Shown piece by piece: positions 1 to 7,705 of a DNA stretch of 48,265 nt. The position numbers and the translations under genes are program-made. Positions within the stretch are counted from its first letter, which is position 1; each line of letters starts with the position of its first letter. The notes under the pieces were generated by a model that made no database searches, was not told where the DNA came from, and saw only the letters and a program-made list of their open reading frames with translations. Source of the stretch: Conexivisphaerales archaeon. Lineage in GTDB: Archaea; Thermoproteota; Nitrososphaeria; Conexivisphaerales; DTJL01. The stretch is taken from the NCBI GenBank assembly GCA_038728585.1, contig JAVYTR010000012.1, positions 1 through 48,265 of the forward strand. The letters run 5' to 3'.

Positions 1-176
1 ATGGCTGAATTTATTCTGTTTCATGTATAACAAGATGAGAAGCGGAATCATGTTTAATCGACTCTTGAACCTAGTGGAGGTGAGTTCCTAAGTTAACAGC
101 GCCTAAATAGATTGGAGAAACTTTTTATTCACTATCTGCAAGGCGTCTCCAGCGAGCAGCAGGGGAAGGTCGGTTT
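1..176. other. Upstream region of the rpl3 operon, no gene seen
   Basis: No convincing coding region is seen. Only a nine-codon reading frame opens at base 1, and I give it no meaning. The last 60 bases hold the promoter and ribosome binding site of the rpl3 operon. The usual archaeal neighbours upstream of rpl3 are not visible. Confidence 0.5.
116..130 (+). promoter_or_regulatory. TATA-like promoter of the rpl3 operon
   Basis: An A/T-rich box (AAACTTTTTATTC) is preceded by GAG, which fits an archaeal BRE/TATA pair. A start of transcription about 25 bases downstream would leave a leader of roughly 25 bases. That leader carries a purine-rich GGGGAAGG ribosome binding site at about 162-169, before the ATG at 177. 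Confidence 0.5.
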
Positions 177-1184
177 ATGGGTCACAGAAAGCACAGCGCT
201 CCGAGGAGAGGTTCTCTAGCCTTCGCACCCAGAAGCAGGGCGAAGAGTCTGTTGCCCAGGGTCAGGACCTGGGCCAAGCCTGCAACCAAGGGTGAACCCT
301 CGCTCGCTGGATTCATAGCCTTTAAGGCCGGTATGCTTCATCTGGTTACTGTTGACGACAGGGAGAAGACCCCAAATTTTGGCAAGCCTCTGTTCATACC
401 TGCAACAGTTCTTTCAGTCCCGGCTGTAAGAGTGTATGGTGTCAGGGCATATTCCTCTGCTGACGGAGAGAGTTTTGCGCTGAAGGATGTTTACGACCCG
501 TCGTTTGAGCTCTTCAGCAAGAGTAAAAAGAAGAAGCAGGATGTGAATGCAGATTTAACCAAGCTGAAGGAGCTTGCTTCTGATATTACGGAGATTAGAG
601 TATTAGCAGCAGTATATCCGAAGGAAGTCGGGCTCTCCCAGAAGAAGCCGATTCTTTACGAGATACCTGTTCTGGGGGCAGATATGGTTAAGAATATAGA
701 TTATGCTGCCCAGCTTCTTGGAAAAAATGTTCAACCGCACAAGAGTTTGAGTGCAGGAACTTTTGTTGATGTTGCTGCTGTCACCAAGGGTAAAGGGTTT
801 GAAGGACCAGTTACAAGGTTTGGAGTGAAGAGAAAGCAGCACAAGTCCAGGAAGAGCGTGAGGGCTGTTGGCGTTCTGAGCCCTTGGCACCCTCACGACG
901 TAATGTACACAGTTCCAAGGGCAGGCCAGATGGGCTTTCATCAGAGGGTAGAGTACAATCATAAGGTGATGATTGCAGGCTCTGAGGAAAGCAATCCGAT
1001 TACTCCTGCAGGAGGGTTCATGCACTTTGGCAGACTTAAGGGTGATTACATAGTAGTCAATGGTTCTGTTCCTGGAACTGCAAAGAGGCCCGTCGTGGTT
1101 AGGCTTCCCGTCAGACCGAAAGGAAAACAGGTAAAGCCTCCTCAGGTGATATTTACGAGCACAAAAGCGGTGGCTAGCCAATGA
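177..1184 (+). CDS. rpl3: 50S ribosomal protein L3 (uL3)
   Basis: This is the large-subunit protein that binds near the 3' end of 23S rRNA and helps organise the peptidyl transferase region. The N-terminus (MGHRKHSAPRRGSLAFAPR) is the archaeal/eukaryal L3 start. The central GKGFEGPVTRFGVKRKQHKS segment is the family signature around the modified glutamine loop. The length of 335 residues is normal for archaea. It is first in an operon, and its stop overlaps the ATG of rpl4 (ATGA), so the two are probably translationally coupled. Identity is certain. Confidence 0.97.
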   Translation: MGHRKHSAPRRGSLAFAPRSRAKSLLPRVRTWAKPATKGEPSLAGFIAFKAGMLHLVTVDDREKTPNFGKPLFIPATVLSVPAVRVYGVRAYSSADGESFALKDVYDPSFELFSKSKKKKQDVNADLTKLKELASDITEIRVLAAVYPKEVGLSQKKPILYEIPVLGADMVKNIDYAAQLLGKNVQPHKSLSAGTFVDVAAVTKGKGFEGPVTRFGVKRKQHKSRKSVRAVGVLSPWHPHDVMYTVPRAGQMGFHQRVEYNHKVMIAGSEESNPITPAGGFMHFGRLKGDYIVVNGSVPGTAKRPVVVRLPVRPKGKQVKPPQVIFTSTKAVASQ

Positions 1185-1969
1185 GTCTTATAGTGTATGA
1201 TGTGGAGGGTAACAAATCTTCAGAAGTGAAGGTTCAAGACTATTTCAACTATCCAGTCAGCATGAGGCTGATAAACAAGGCCTTCTGGCTGGTCTGGTCT
1301 CATTCTCTTCAGAGAAAGGGGAGAGACCCGTATGCAGGAGAGAGGACGAGCGCACAATCTTGGAACACAGGGAGGGGTGTTTCAAGGGTAGCCAGGGTGA
1401 AGGGAGAGAGAAGCCCCAGAGCTGGTCAGGCCGCAGGGGTTGCTGGAGTGGTTAAAGGGAGGCTGGCAAAGCAGCCCTCATCTGAAAAGGTTGTCTACCT
1501 TCATATAAACAAGAAGGAAAGACATGCAGCATTTCTATCCGCTCTTTCAGCAGCCTTCTCCAAGAATTATGTGGTAGCCAGGGGGCATAAGATTGCGGAT
1601 GAGACTCAGGTCCCTCTTGTAGTTGAGGATTCGCTTCAGGAGCTGAACAAAGCTGCCAAGCTCAGGCAATTTTTCGAGAAGATTGGAGTTTTAGACGATA
1701 TCAGAAGGGCCGCAAGGAGGAAGAAGAGGTCAGGTAAGGCCGAGTGGAGAGGCAGGGCAAGGAAAGAAGGAAGGGGCCCCCTGCTTGTGATCTCGGAGGA
1801 CAAAGGAATCTCAAGGGCGGCTGCTGCCTTTCCTGGGGTTGAAGTTGTGAGGGCGAAAGACCTGAGCATACTTCACTTGGCTCCTGGAGCAGTCCCTGGA
1901 AGGCTCTGCATATTCACTTTATCTGCACTCGAAGACCTTAAGAGGAGGGTTTCACAGGATGAATCTTGA
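1181..1969 (+). CDS. rpl4: 50S ribosomal protein L4 (uL4)
   Basis: The archaeal L4 (L1e-like) protein binds 23S rRNA and lines the exit tunnel with its extended loop. The tunnel-loop region around residues 45-90 (GRDPYAGERTSAQSWNTGRG) is conserved, as is the C-terminal RGRARKEGRGPLLV segment. The ATG start overlaps the rpl3 stop. The gene end overlaps rpl23 by 11 bases, with a GAGGAGGGT ribosome binding site for rpl23 inside the rpl4 tail. Confidence 0.97.
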   Translation: MSLIVYDVEGNKSSEVKVQDYFNYPVSMRLINKAFWLVWSHSLQRKGRDPYAGERTSAQSWNTGRGVSRVARVKGERSPRAGQAAGVAGVVKGRLAKQPSSEKVVYLHINKKERHAAFLSALSAAFSKNYVVARGHKIADETQVPLVVEDSLQELNKAAKLRQFFEKIGVLDDIRRAARRKKRSGKAEWRGRARKEGRGPLLVISEDKGISRAAAAFPGVEVVRAKDLSILHLAPGAVPGRLCIFTLSALEDLKRRVSQDES

Positions 1970-2225
1970 CGAAGCATACAGGATAATAAAAATCCCCTAT
2001 GTGACTGAAAAGACCTTCTCGATGATAGAGAAGCAGAACAAACTTGTCTTCCTGGTGGATGACAGGGCAACGAAGAGAGCGATCAAGGAAGCTATAGAGA
2101 AGATATACGAGGTCAGAGTTATCAAGGTTAACGTGCTGAGAACTGCTACAGGCAAGAAAGCATATGTAACCTTCTCCCCAGACCATCCTGCATCAGAGCT
2201 TGCTTCGAAGCTAGGTGTGCTTTAG
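1959..2225 (+). CDS. rpl23: 50S ribosomal protein L23 (uL23)
   Basis: This small exit-tunnel protein is the docking site for SRP and other factors at the tunnel mouth. The segments PYVTEKTFSMIEKQNKLVFLV and KVNVLRTATGKKAYVTFSPD match the archaeal L23 fold, and 88 residues is typical. The ATG is preceded by a strong GAGGAGGGT site lying inside rpl4. Confidence 0.96.
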   Translation: MNLDEAYRIIKIPYVTEKTFSMIEKQNKLVFLVDDRATKRAIKEAIEKIYEVRVIKVNVLRTATGKKAYVTFSPDHPASELASKLGVL

Positions 2226-2240
2226 CGAGGTTGACCTGGT

Positions 2241-2999
2241 TTGGGTAAGAGAATCTTAGTAAGAAGAAGAGGAAAGGCGGGTCTGCAGTGGCTTGCTCCT
2301 AAGAGGGGTAAGATCTCCCCTGTCTCATACCCGAGCATAGACAGCTCTCTGACTATGGGAGCTACAGTGGCAGCTATTCTGCATGAGAGAGGCAGGGCTG
2401 CACCTCTTGCCAAGTTGCAGCTTGACAATGGCACTACATGCTGGATACCTGCAGTGAGCGGTCTGGAGCAGGGGCAGAGAATAACCATAGGGCCTATGGC
2501 ACCTCCGTCAACAGGCAATATACTGCCGCTATCCAGGATTCCAGAAGGTACATCGGTCTGCAACATTGAAGCTCACTACGGTGACGGCGGCAAATATGTC
2601 AGGGTTGCAGGTTCTTCAGCGATAGTCTTCTCTCAGAGCGGAGCAAAGACTGTGGTCAAGTTCCCTTCAGGCAGAAGTCTGTTCATAGACTCTTCTGCAA
2701 GGGCGACTGTCGGTATAGTGGCAGGAGGGGGAAGAGTTGAAAAACCATTCTTGAAGGCTGGAAACAGGCTCAAGTACATGAGAGCAAGGGGAAAGGCATA
2801 CCCGAAAGTAAGGGGAGTGGCAATGGCAGTTGTTCACCATCCTTTCGGAGGGGGAAGGCACCAGCATCCTGGCAAGTCCACTTCAACGGCAAGGATGACT
2901 CCGCCAGGCAGAAAGGTTGGCCACATAGCCCCAAAGAGGACCGGAAGGGGAAGGGCTGCAAGGCAGCAGCAACAACAGCAACAACAACAAGCCAAGTAA
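2241..2999 (+). CDS. rpl2: 50S ribosomal protein L2 (uL2) with a polyglutamine tail
   Basis: This is an RNA-binding protein of the peptidyl transferase centre. Family motifs include the C-terminal AVVHHPFGGGRHQHPGK, which contains the conserved histidine, and SSARATVGIVAGGGR. The start is TTG at 2241, preceded by GAGGTTGA, and the N-terminus MGKRILVRRRGKAG fits archaeal L2. The protein is 252 residues. An unusual run of nine glutamines (residues 242-250), encoded by a CAG/CAA repeat, precedes the final Ala-Lys. The tail looks like a simple-repeat expansion and is probably disordered. Confidence 0.96.
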   Translation: MGKRILVRRRGKAGLQWLAPKRGKISPVSYPSIDSSLTMGATVAAILHERGRAAPLAKLQLDNGTTCWIPAVSGLEQGQRITIGPMAPPSTGNILPLSRIPEGTSVCNIEAHYGDGGKYVRVAGSSAIVFSQSGAKTVVKFPSGRSLFIDSSARATVGIVAGGGRVEKPFLKAGNRLKYMRARGKAYPKVRGVAMAVVHHPFGGGRHQHPGKSTSTARMTPPGRKVGHIAPKRTGRGRAARQQQQQQQQQAK

Positions 3000-3001
3000 C
3001 C

Positions 3002-3026
3002 GTTTTATACATGATATGAGAAAGGT
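3002..3026 (+). promoter_or_regulatory. Possible internal promoter and RBS of rps19
   Basis: GTTTTATAC at 3002-3010 is TATA-like, and GAGAAAGGT at 3019-3027 is a good ribosome binding site for the ATG at 3035. The box lies only about 25 bases before the ATG, so a transcript from it would be nearly leaderless and would not include the ribosome binding site. The TATA match may therefore be fortuitous. Confidence 0.25.
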
Positions 3027-3034
3027 AATAATGC

Positions 3035-3418
3035 ATGCCTCGGGAATTCAGATATAGAGGTTACAGCATAGAGCAGCTTCAGGAGATGCCGCTAGAGCAG
3101 GTTCTAAACCTGATGCCGAGCAGGCAGAGGAGGACTCTGAACAGGGAACTCAGTCACGAAAAGAAAAAGCTGATCGAGAAGGTGAGGGCAGGAAACGGTG
3201 AAAAGATAAGGACACATGCAAGGGATATGGTGATACTTCCTTTCATGGTCGGGCTTACTATAAACGTTTACAACGGAAAGGAGTTTGTACCCATAGAGAT
3301 AAAGCCTGAGATGGTAGGGCATTACCTTGGCGAGTACTCTAACCCTATAAAGAAAGTAGTCCATGGAACTCCTGGTATAGGTGCAAGCAGAAGTTCGCTT
3401 TATGTTCCTCTCAAATGA
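3035..3418 (+). CDS. rps19: 30S ribosomal protein S19 (uS19)
   Basis: This small-subunit head protein contacts 16S rRNA together with S13. The protein has the archaeal N-terminal extension ([22 protein letters not shown]) followed by the conserved core [19 protein letters not shown] and a typical LGEYS end. The length of 127 residues is normal. It is the last gene before the ribosomal cluster is interrupted. A T-rich stretch at about 3427-3432 just after the stop could end transcription. Confidence 0.97.
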   Translation: MPREFRYRGYSIEQLQEMPLEQVLNLMPSRQRRTLNRELSHEKKKLIEKVRAGNGEKIRTHARDMVILPFMVGLTINVYNGKEFVPIEIKPEMVGHYLGEYSNPIKKVVHGTPGIGASRSSLYVPLK

Positions 3419-3630
3419 CATTTCCCTTTTTTGGCGTTTAGACGACGTTGCAGTGCTGGCTTCTTGTCCAGTTCCTTTAGAGCAAAATCAGTGATGAAGC
3501 TTATTCGTCTGCGTGTATTATCCTCCTTATTTGTTGAAAGTAATAGGTCTCTTGCTTTATAGCAATAGAGCTTGATCAGGCACCATAAATCAACTACTTC
3601 TTTATCTACTTCCAGAACCCAAGCAATCAA
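3400..3630 (-). CDS. Small unrecognised reading frame, doubtful
   Basis: A 76-residue frame starts with TTG and lies 28 bases downstream of the PDCD5-like gene on the same strand. Its end overlaps the tail of rps19 by 19 bases. The product is Lys/Arg-rich (for example [18 protein letters not shown]) and I do not recognise it. It uses several CGN arginine codons, whereas neighbouring genes use AGA/AGG, and no clear ribosome binding site precedes it. It may be a chance frame or a gene remnant in the convergent intergenic region. Confidence 0.2.
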   Translation of the reverse strand: MIAWVLEVDKEVVDLWCLIKLYCYKARDLLLSTNKEDNTRRRISFITDFALKELDKKPALQRRLNAKKGKCHLRGT

Positions 3631-3658
3631 AAGTCAAAAATGCAACTTTCCGAAGCAG

Positions 3659-4033
3659 TTACTCCTCTCCTTTAATCTTGAACTTGTCAGACAAATCAAC
3701 AAGCTTTCCGTGTTCTTCGACCTTTATTGAAGTCTCTATTCTTACATCTAGACCAAGTCTTCTGAACAGATAAAGCAGTTCGCCACCGCTAATATTGCTC
3801 TCCATCTTACCACTAGCATAAAGTTCAGCCAGCCTTTCCACAATCGCCTTCGTTTCCTTGGGGTACTGTGATTCAGCAGCGCTGAGAACTTCCTCACCTC
3901 TTTCGACCAGATGCGCCAGCACTATTTCTCTCGGACTTTTTTCCTGCTTGCCTGTCTTTGTTGCCTTGGCCATAAGCTCTCTCAGCTTTCTGTTCATCAG
4001 GAGTCTAAGCTCAGAATCCTCAGAAGACGACAT
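3659..4033 (-). CDS. PDCD5-like DNA-binding protein (tentative)
   Basis: The 124-residue charged protein is predicted mostly helical. The order of elements recalls the PDCD5/TFAR19 family of archaeal double-stranded DNA-binding proteins: a basic N-terminal helix (LMNRKLRELMAKATK), then a region predicted as a three-helix bundle, including KETKAIVERLAELYASGKM and SGGELLYLFRRLGL. A C-terminal part of about 25 residues (SIKVEEHGKLVDLSDKFK) is longer than in standard members, so this may be a distinct archaeal family. The gene runs against the ribosomal cluster, between rps19 and rpl22, and is divergent from the SPOUT gene at 4124. Confidence 0.45.
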   Translation of the reverse strand: MSSSEDSELRLLMNRKLRELMAKATKTGKQEKSPREIVLAHLVERGEEVLSAAESQYPKETKAIVERLAELYASGKMESNISGGELLYLFRRLGLDVRIETSIKVEEHGKLVDLSDKFKIKGEE

Positions 4034-4055
4034 GCAGCGTACTTTTAAAGAGCAT

Positions 4056-4098
4056 ATCTTATAAGATTTCTTGATAAAAATTCATACCGTTAAATATG
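4056..4098. promoter_or_regulatory. Divergent promoter region between the PDCD5-like and SPOUT genes
   Basis: The palindrome ATCTTATAAGAT (4056-4067) gives a TATA-like box about 28 bases upstream of the minus-strand ATG at 4033. GTTAAATATG (4089-4098) lies about 30 bases upstream of the plus-strand ATG at 4124. Both spacings would give leaderless or nearly leaderless transcripts. Assignment is by pattern only. Confidence 0.4.
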
Positions 4099-4123
4099 AC
4101 GATACTCATAACTTGCAGCTGTA

Positions 4124-4945
4124 ATGCAAGAAATTCATGTTGCAGTTCCTGATTCCCTTCTCATGGAGGACAGAGACCTTAGAGACAGAACTGTAAAGCT
4201 GGGGCTTGTTGCAAGGGCTCTGGCAATCTACAGGGTCGAGAGAGTCTACATATTCAGAGACCCTATTGAAGGAATGCCAGAGAGCGAGGGGAGATTCATA
4301 GCAGAGGTATTAGGATATCTGGAAACTCCTCAGTACCTTAGAAAGAGACTCTATCCGTTGAAGCCTGAGCTCAGATATGCAGGCTTGATGCCCCCTCTGA
4401 AGATACCATCACACAAGAAGAACCCAATTCTTACGCCTGGAGAGTTCAGGGAGGGCATTGTTGAGATTACAAGAGGGGAAAAATCCGTATTCGTAGGAAC
4501 TGACAGTAATCTCAGGTTTGTAGGTGATGCTCGAGCCAATAGCAGGGTTACAGTCAAGATAGAAAGGAATGGAAGTGGATACTATGCAAGGCAGGTGACA
4601 AGGAAGGAAGTGAAAGATTACTGGGGGTATGTTGTGAGAATTGAGAAGAATATACTCCAGCTCTGCAGGAGTTATGGCCTGAGTGTGATAACCTCGAGGC
4701 TTGGATCCAAGATAGAAGAGACATGGAAGGAAGTGAAAGACCTCCTGCATACTTCGTCAGAAACACTGCTTGTCTTCGGAGCGCCCAGGAGAGGACTTCT
4801 TGAGATGTATGGGAGGGAGCAGTGGCTCGGTGTATCCAGATTCATACTAAACACGATACCCAATCAGGGAGTGGATACGGTCAGGACGGAGGAAGCACTC
4901 TTAGCTACGCTGCAGACGTTCAATCTGCTAGCCGTTATGAAGTGA
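4124..4945 (+). CDS. SPOUT-superfamily RNA methyltransferase (COG2106 / C9orf114-like)
   Basis: The protein is 273 residues. The N-terminus (IHVAVPDSLLMEDRDLRDRTVKLGLVARALAIYRV) and the C-terminal knot signature, with a GAPRRGL loop and NTIPNQGVDTVRTEEALLAT, match the family. It is annotated as a putative RNA (uridine-N3) methyltransferase with a trefoil-knot SAM site. An inserted OB-like domain is expected around residues 90-170. In many archaea this gene sits just upstream of rpl3; here it lies between rps19 and rpl22. The ATG start has no clear ribosome binding site, in line with a leaderless message. Substrate specificity cannot be read from the sequence. Confidence 0.85.
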   Translation: MQEIHVAVPDSLLMEDRDLRDRTVKLGLVARALAIYRVERVYIFRDPIEGMPESEGRFIAEVLGYLETPQYLRKRLYPLKPELRYAGLMPPLKIPSHKKNPILTPGEFREGIVEITRGEKSVFVGTDSNLRFVGDARANSRVTVKIERNGSGYYARQVTRKEVKDYWGYVVRIEKNILQLCRSYGLSVITSRLGSKIEETWKEVKDLLHTSSETLLVFGAPRRGLLEMYGREQWLGVSRFILNTIPNQGVDTVRTEEALLATLQTFNLLAVMK

Positions 4946-5285
4946 ACGTTGAAGGAGTATTAGAAACATTTTGAAGCAGTAACCAGAGACTGTTTTATCA
5001 GCCTGTACCATTTTACAGTTCATATAGGAAGAAAGTATCTTCATTAAGCATGAGAGTCAGCCTACTCCTCGAATGATTGAGCTGAATCCTGTATCGGTCT
5101 TTTTGTTGCATTTCTCCTAAACCCTTCATCCCAGCGACGCCAGAGCACTAAACTAACTTCGATTGTTTTTAGACAAATTCTTACTGGCAACCTCTTGAAT
5201 CATATTCAGGCTTTTGCTGAAAGAATATCAAGGAAAGTATTTATGTAGTATCGCTAGGGGCGAATAGTACGCGCGTGTTGGATGT
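4946..5285. other. 340-base intergenic region before rpl22
   Basis: I see no coding region and no tRNA fold here. The stretch is A/T-richer than its surroundings. Its only interpretable element is the TATA-like box AAAGTATTTATG at 5234-5245, about 40 bases upstream of the rpl22 ATG. It marks a new transcription start for the second half of the ribosomal cluster. A small RNA cannot be excluded. Confidence 0.4.
5234..5246 (+). promoter_or_regulatory. TATA-like promoter of the rpl22 operon
   Basis: AAAGTATTTATG is a good archaeal TATA-like match. It predicts transcription starting near 5265 and a leader of about 20 bases. It is needed because the upstream ribosomal operon is broken after rps19. 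Confidence 0.45.
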
Positions 5286-5750
5286 ATGCCTCAATTCGGG
5301 TATTCGTTCAGTGCATTCGATAGTGCAGTTCATGTCAGAGCTAGCGGTAGAGAGGTAGACGTCAGCCCGAAGAAGGCAAGGGAAGTCTGCCAGGCTATCA
5401 AGGGCCTGACAATACCTGAAGCAAGAACTTTTCTTGAAGATGTTATAGCGATGAAGAGGCCCGTAGCCTTTAGGCGGTACAAGCTGAAGAGGGGCCACAA
5501 GAAGGGGCTGCAGGGCTTTTATGCCGGAGGCTATCCGGTGAAAGCAGCAGACGAAGTGCTCCGCGTTCTGGACAATCTTCAGAACAACGCGGAACATAAG
5601 GGTCTGAACACAGATAAGGTCCTGATAATTCATGCCTCTGCCTACCCCGGCAGAAGGCTCGAAAGGTTTGTCCCACGCGCGTTCGGAAGGTCAAGCCCCT
5701 CGATGAAGGTTCTTGTTCACATCGAACTGGTTGGAAAGGAGATAGAGTGA
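5286..5750 (+). CDS. rpl22: 50S ribosomal protein L22 (uL22)
   Basis: This exit-tunnel protein has archaeal features: an N-terminal MPQFGYSF start, EVDVSPKKAREVCQAIKGL in the core, and a C-terminal loop SAYPGRRLERFVPRAFGRSSP that reaches into the tunnel. The length of 154 residues is normal. Six bases separate it from rps3. Confidence 0.96.
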   Translation: MPQFGYSFSAFDSAVHVRASGREVDVSPKKAREVCQAIKGLTIPEARTFLEDVIAMKRPVAFRRYKLKRGHKKGLQGFYAGGYPVKAADEVLRVLDNLQNNAEHKGLNTDKVLIIHASAYPGRRLERFVPRAFGRSSPSMKVLVHIELVGKEIE

Positions 5751-5756
5751 TATAAG

Positions 5757-6464
5757 ATGCCTTACGGTAAAGCACTTCTTGCTCGATATTACAAGTTCGC
5801 GGAGCTCGACGAGTTTCTGGCACAGACGCTGAAGGAAGCCGGATATGGAGGTTCTGAACTTGAAAAGCTTCCACTTGGCTACAGGCTGCATGTATTCGTG
5901 GTAAGGCCAGGCCTGGTGATAGGGAGAAAAGGCCTCGGCATAAAGGACCTGACAGATATTCTCAGCCAGAGGTTTGGCCTTGATAACCTTACGATAAACG
6001 TGGAGGAGGTGACAAACCCGGACCTGAACCCTAGGATAGTTGCAAGCAGAATAGCGAGCATGGCTGAGAGGGGGATGGCGTTCAGGAGAGCTGCTAATAT
6101 GGCCATGAACAGCATAATGAGGGCTGGGGCTTTAGGCTGCATAATCGTGATAAGAGGTAAGCTCAGAAGCGAGAGGTCACACTTTGAAAGATACACAGCA
6201 GGGGTTGTCCCTGTCAGTGGTTATACAAGTAAGGTGGTTGTCAAGCAGGCAGTAACCTCGGTTTTGCTCAAAATGGGCCTGTATGGCATAAACGTAAGGA
6301 TAGCCTACAGGGACGTTCTGCCTCCTGAATTTGAGTTGAAGAAGCAACAACAACAGCAGCAGCCTCAACCTCAACCTCAACCTCAGTCTCAGTCTCAGCA
6401 GCAGGAAAACAAGCAACCCCAGCAGGAAGCAGAGAAGCCTCAACCCAAGCCTGAACCATCATAG
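5757..6464 (+). CDS. rps3: 30S ribosomal protein S3 (uS3) with a Gln/Pro-rich tail
   Basis: This small-subunit protein sits at the mRNA entry site. The KH domain is visible as HVFVVRPGLVIGRKGLGIKDL (about residues 45-65), followed by the S3 C-terminal domain (RGKLRSERSHFERYTAGVVP). The core ends near residue 193 and is followed by a tail of about 40 residues made of Gln, Pro, Ser, Glu and Lys. The tail is encoded by hexanucleotide-like repeats (CCTCAA, TCTCAG) at about 6361-6400. Extended acidic or Gln-rich S3 tails occur in some archaea, but the repeat nature is notable. Confidence 0.96.
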   Translation: MPYGKALLARYYKFAELDEFLAQTLKEAGYGGSELEKLPLGYRLHVFVVRPGLVIGRKGLGIKDLTDILSQRFGLDNLTINVEEVTNPDLNPRIVASRIASMAERGMAFRRAANMAMNSIMRAGALGCIIVIRGKLRSERSHFERYTAGVVPVSGYTSKVVVKQAVTSVLLKMGLYGINVRIAYRDVLPPEFELKKQQQQQQPQPQPQPQSQSQQQENKQPQQEAEKPQPKPEPS

Positions 6465-6474
6465 GTGTGTAGAT

Positions 6475-6681
6475 ATGCCACTCCCCAAAGCAAGAGAGAT
6501 GAGAAAGCTGAAGGATGATGAACTTGAGCAGAAGCTGTCAGACTACAGAAAGGAGCTGATAAGATTGATGACTTTGGCAAAGAGAGGAACTCTGGGCAAG
6601 GAATCCGGAAAGGTCAAGAACATCAGGAGGGTCATTGCAATGCTCGAAACAGTCAAGAATGAAAGGGTGAAGAAGGGTTGA
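6475..6681 (+). CDS. rpl29: 50S ribosomal protein L29 (uL29)
   Basis: The 68-residue two-helix protein binds near the tunnel exit. KAREMRKLKDDELEQKLSDYRKEL and the conserved NIRRVIAMLETVKNER end identify it. Its stop overlaps the TTG start of the next gene. Confidence 0.95.
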   Translation: MPLPKAREMRKLKDDELEQKLSDYRKELIRLMTLAKRGTLGKESGKVKNIRRVIAMLETVKNERVKKG

Positions 6682-6938
6682 AAGCGAAGCAGTTCGATAG
6701 AAGCTTATCATTGCTTGGAGAAAGGCTGGTTGCAACCCATCTGTCAGGTAAGTCATCATATTCAGTATCAGGTGAATGTGTGTATGAGTCAAAGAACATG
6801 CTCTATCTGAGGAAAGATGATCAGAAGATAATCAAGCTGCCCAAATCAGCATACCTGTTCATTCTTCAGGACGGAACAACGGTAAACGGGAAAGCATTGA
6901 GAGGAAGGGTAGTTGACAGACTGGTGAACATTGCATGA
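6678..6938 (+). CDS. rnp1: RNase P protein component 1 (Rpp29/Pop4 family)
   Basis: The 86-residue Sm-like barrel subunit of archaeal RNase P acts with the RNA subunit in tRNA 5' maturation. Conserved features are the LLGERLVATHLSGKSSYSVSGE strand region and the C-terminal LRGRVVDRLVN. The TTG start (6678) overlaps the rpl29 stop. The position between rpl29 and rps17 is the standard archaeal one, which supports the call. Confidence 0.9.
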   Translation: MKAKQFDRSLSLLGERLVATHLSGKSSYSVSGECVYESKNMLYLRKDDQKIIKLPKSAYLFILQDGTTVNGKALRGRVVDRLVNIA

Positions 6939-7261
6939 GAAAGCAGAGCGTAGCAGGAGTCAGACCACCAACAAAGTCATGCAGGGACCCTGACTGTCCC
7001 TGGCATGGAACAATATCGATAAGGGGGAAACTTCTTTACGGCAGGCTGGCATCCCTGAAGGCAAAGGGGCTAGCCGTTCTAGAAAGGGACTATTATCAGT
7101 ACGTTCCCAAATATTCTAGGTATGAGAAGAGGAGAAGCAGAGTGCATGCTCACATCCCTCCGTGCGTGAGCGCCGAAGTGGGGGATAACATAGTCGCAGC
7201 TGAATGCAGGCCTCTTGCAAAGACTGTGTCTTTTGTCGTTCTTGGAGGACAGGGTGAATAG
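6935..7261 (+). CDS. rps17: 30S ribosomal protein S17 (uS17)
   Basis: This OB-fold rRNA-binding protein of the small subunit is 108 residues long. The archaeal N-terminal extension carries CRDPDCPWHG, and the end of the fold contains VVAAECRPLAKTVSFVV-like conserved sequence. The ATG overlaps the stop of rnp1 (ATGA). Confidence 0.95.
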   Translation: MRKQSVAGVRPPTKSCRDPDCPWHGTISIRGKLLYGRLASLKAKGLAVLERDYYQYVPKYSRYEKRRSRVHAHIPPCVSAEVGDNIVAAECRPLAKTVSFVVLGGQGE

Positions 7262-7263
7262 GT

Positions 7264-7698
7264 TTGTCTGCCAAGTCCAGAGCTGTTTCTGCAAAGGGAG
7301 TGCAGGAGTTCAAGCCATACATAACAAAGGCAATCCCATTCTATTCGATAGTTAACTGTGCAGATAACACAGGCGCCAAGACACTGAGGATAGTGCAGGT
7401 TGTCAAATTCAAAGGAAGGCTGAGCAGGATGCCTGCAGCAAGTGTTGGAGACCTGGTTATAGCTGTGGTCAAAAAGGGACCTCCTGATTTGAAGAAGCAG
7501 ATACTGCATGCTGTAATAGTCAGGCAGAAGTATCCGATCAGAAGAGTCGGTGGTATGAGGGTCAGCTTTGAGGATAACGCTGCAGTCATAGTGACTCCGG
7601 AAGGAGAATTGAAAGGAACAGACATAAGGGGACCTGTTGCTGCCGAGGCTGCAGAGAGATGGGCAAGGATAGCAAACGTTGCTCCGATGATAGTATGA
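7264..7698 (+). CDS. rpl14: 50S ribosomal protein L14 (uL14)
   Basis: The protein lies at the subunit interface. The core SIVNCADNTGAKTLRIVQV and the C-terminal GTDIRGPVAAEAAERWARIA are characteristic. The start is TTG, two bases after the rps17 stop, with a GGGTGA ribosome binding site inside the rps17 end. The length of 144 residues includes a short archaeal N-terminal extension. Confidence 0.96.
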   Translation: MSAKSRAVSAKGVQEFKPYITKAIPFYSIVNCADNTGAKTLRIVQVVKFKGRLSRMPAASVGDLVIAVVKKGPPDLKKQILHAVIVRQKYPIRRVGGMRVSFEDNAAVIVTPEGELKGTDIRGPVAAEAAERWARIANVAPMIV

Positions 7699-7705
7699 TG
7701 GTGAT

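Noticed and set aside
603-1181. Long minus-strand frame opposite rpl3
   Set aside because: It lies wholly inside a certain ribosomal gene, has no family resemblance and fits a shadow of biased codon use.
4946-5230. A tRNA or C/D box RNA in the gap before rpl22
   Set aside because: I could not find a T arm, an acceptor pair or properly spaced C and D boxes.
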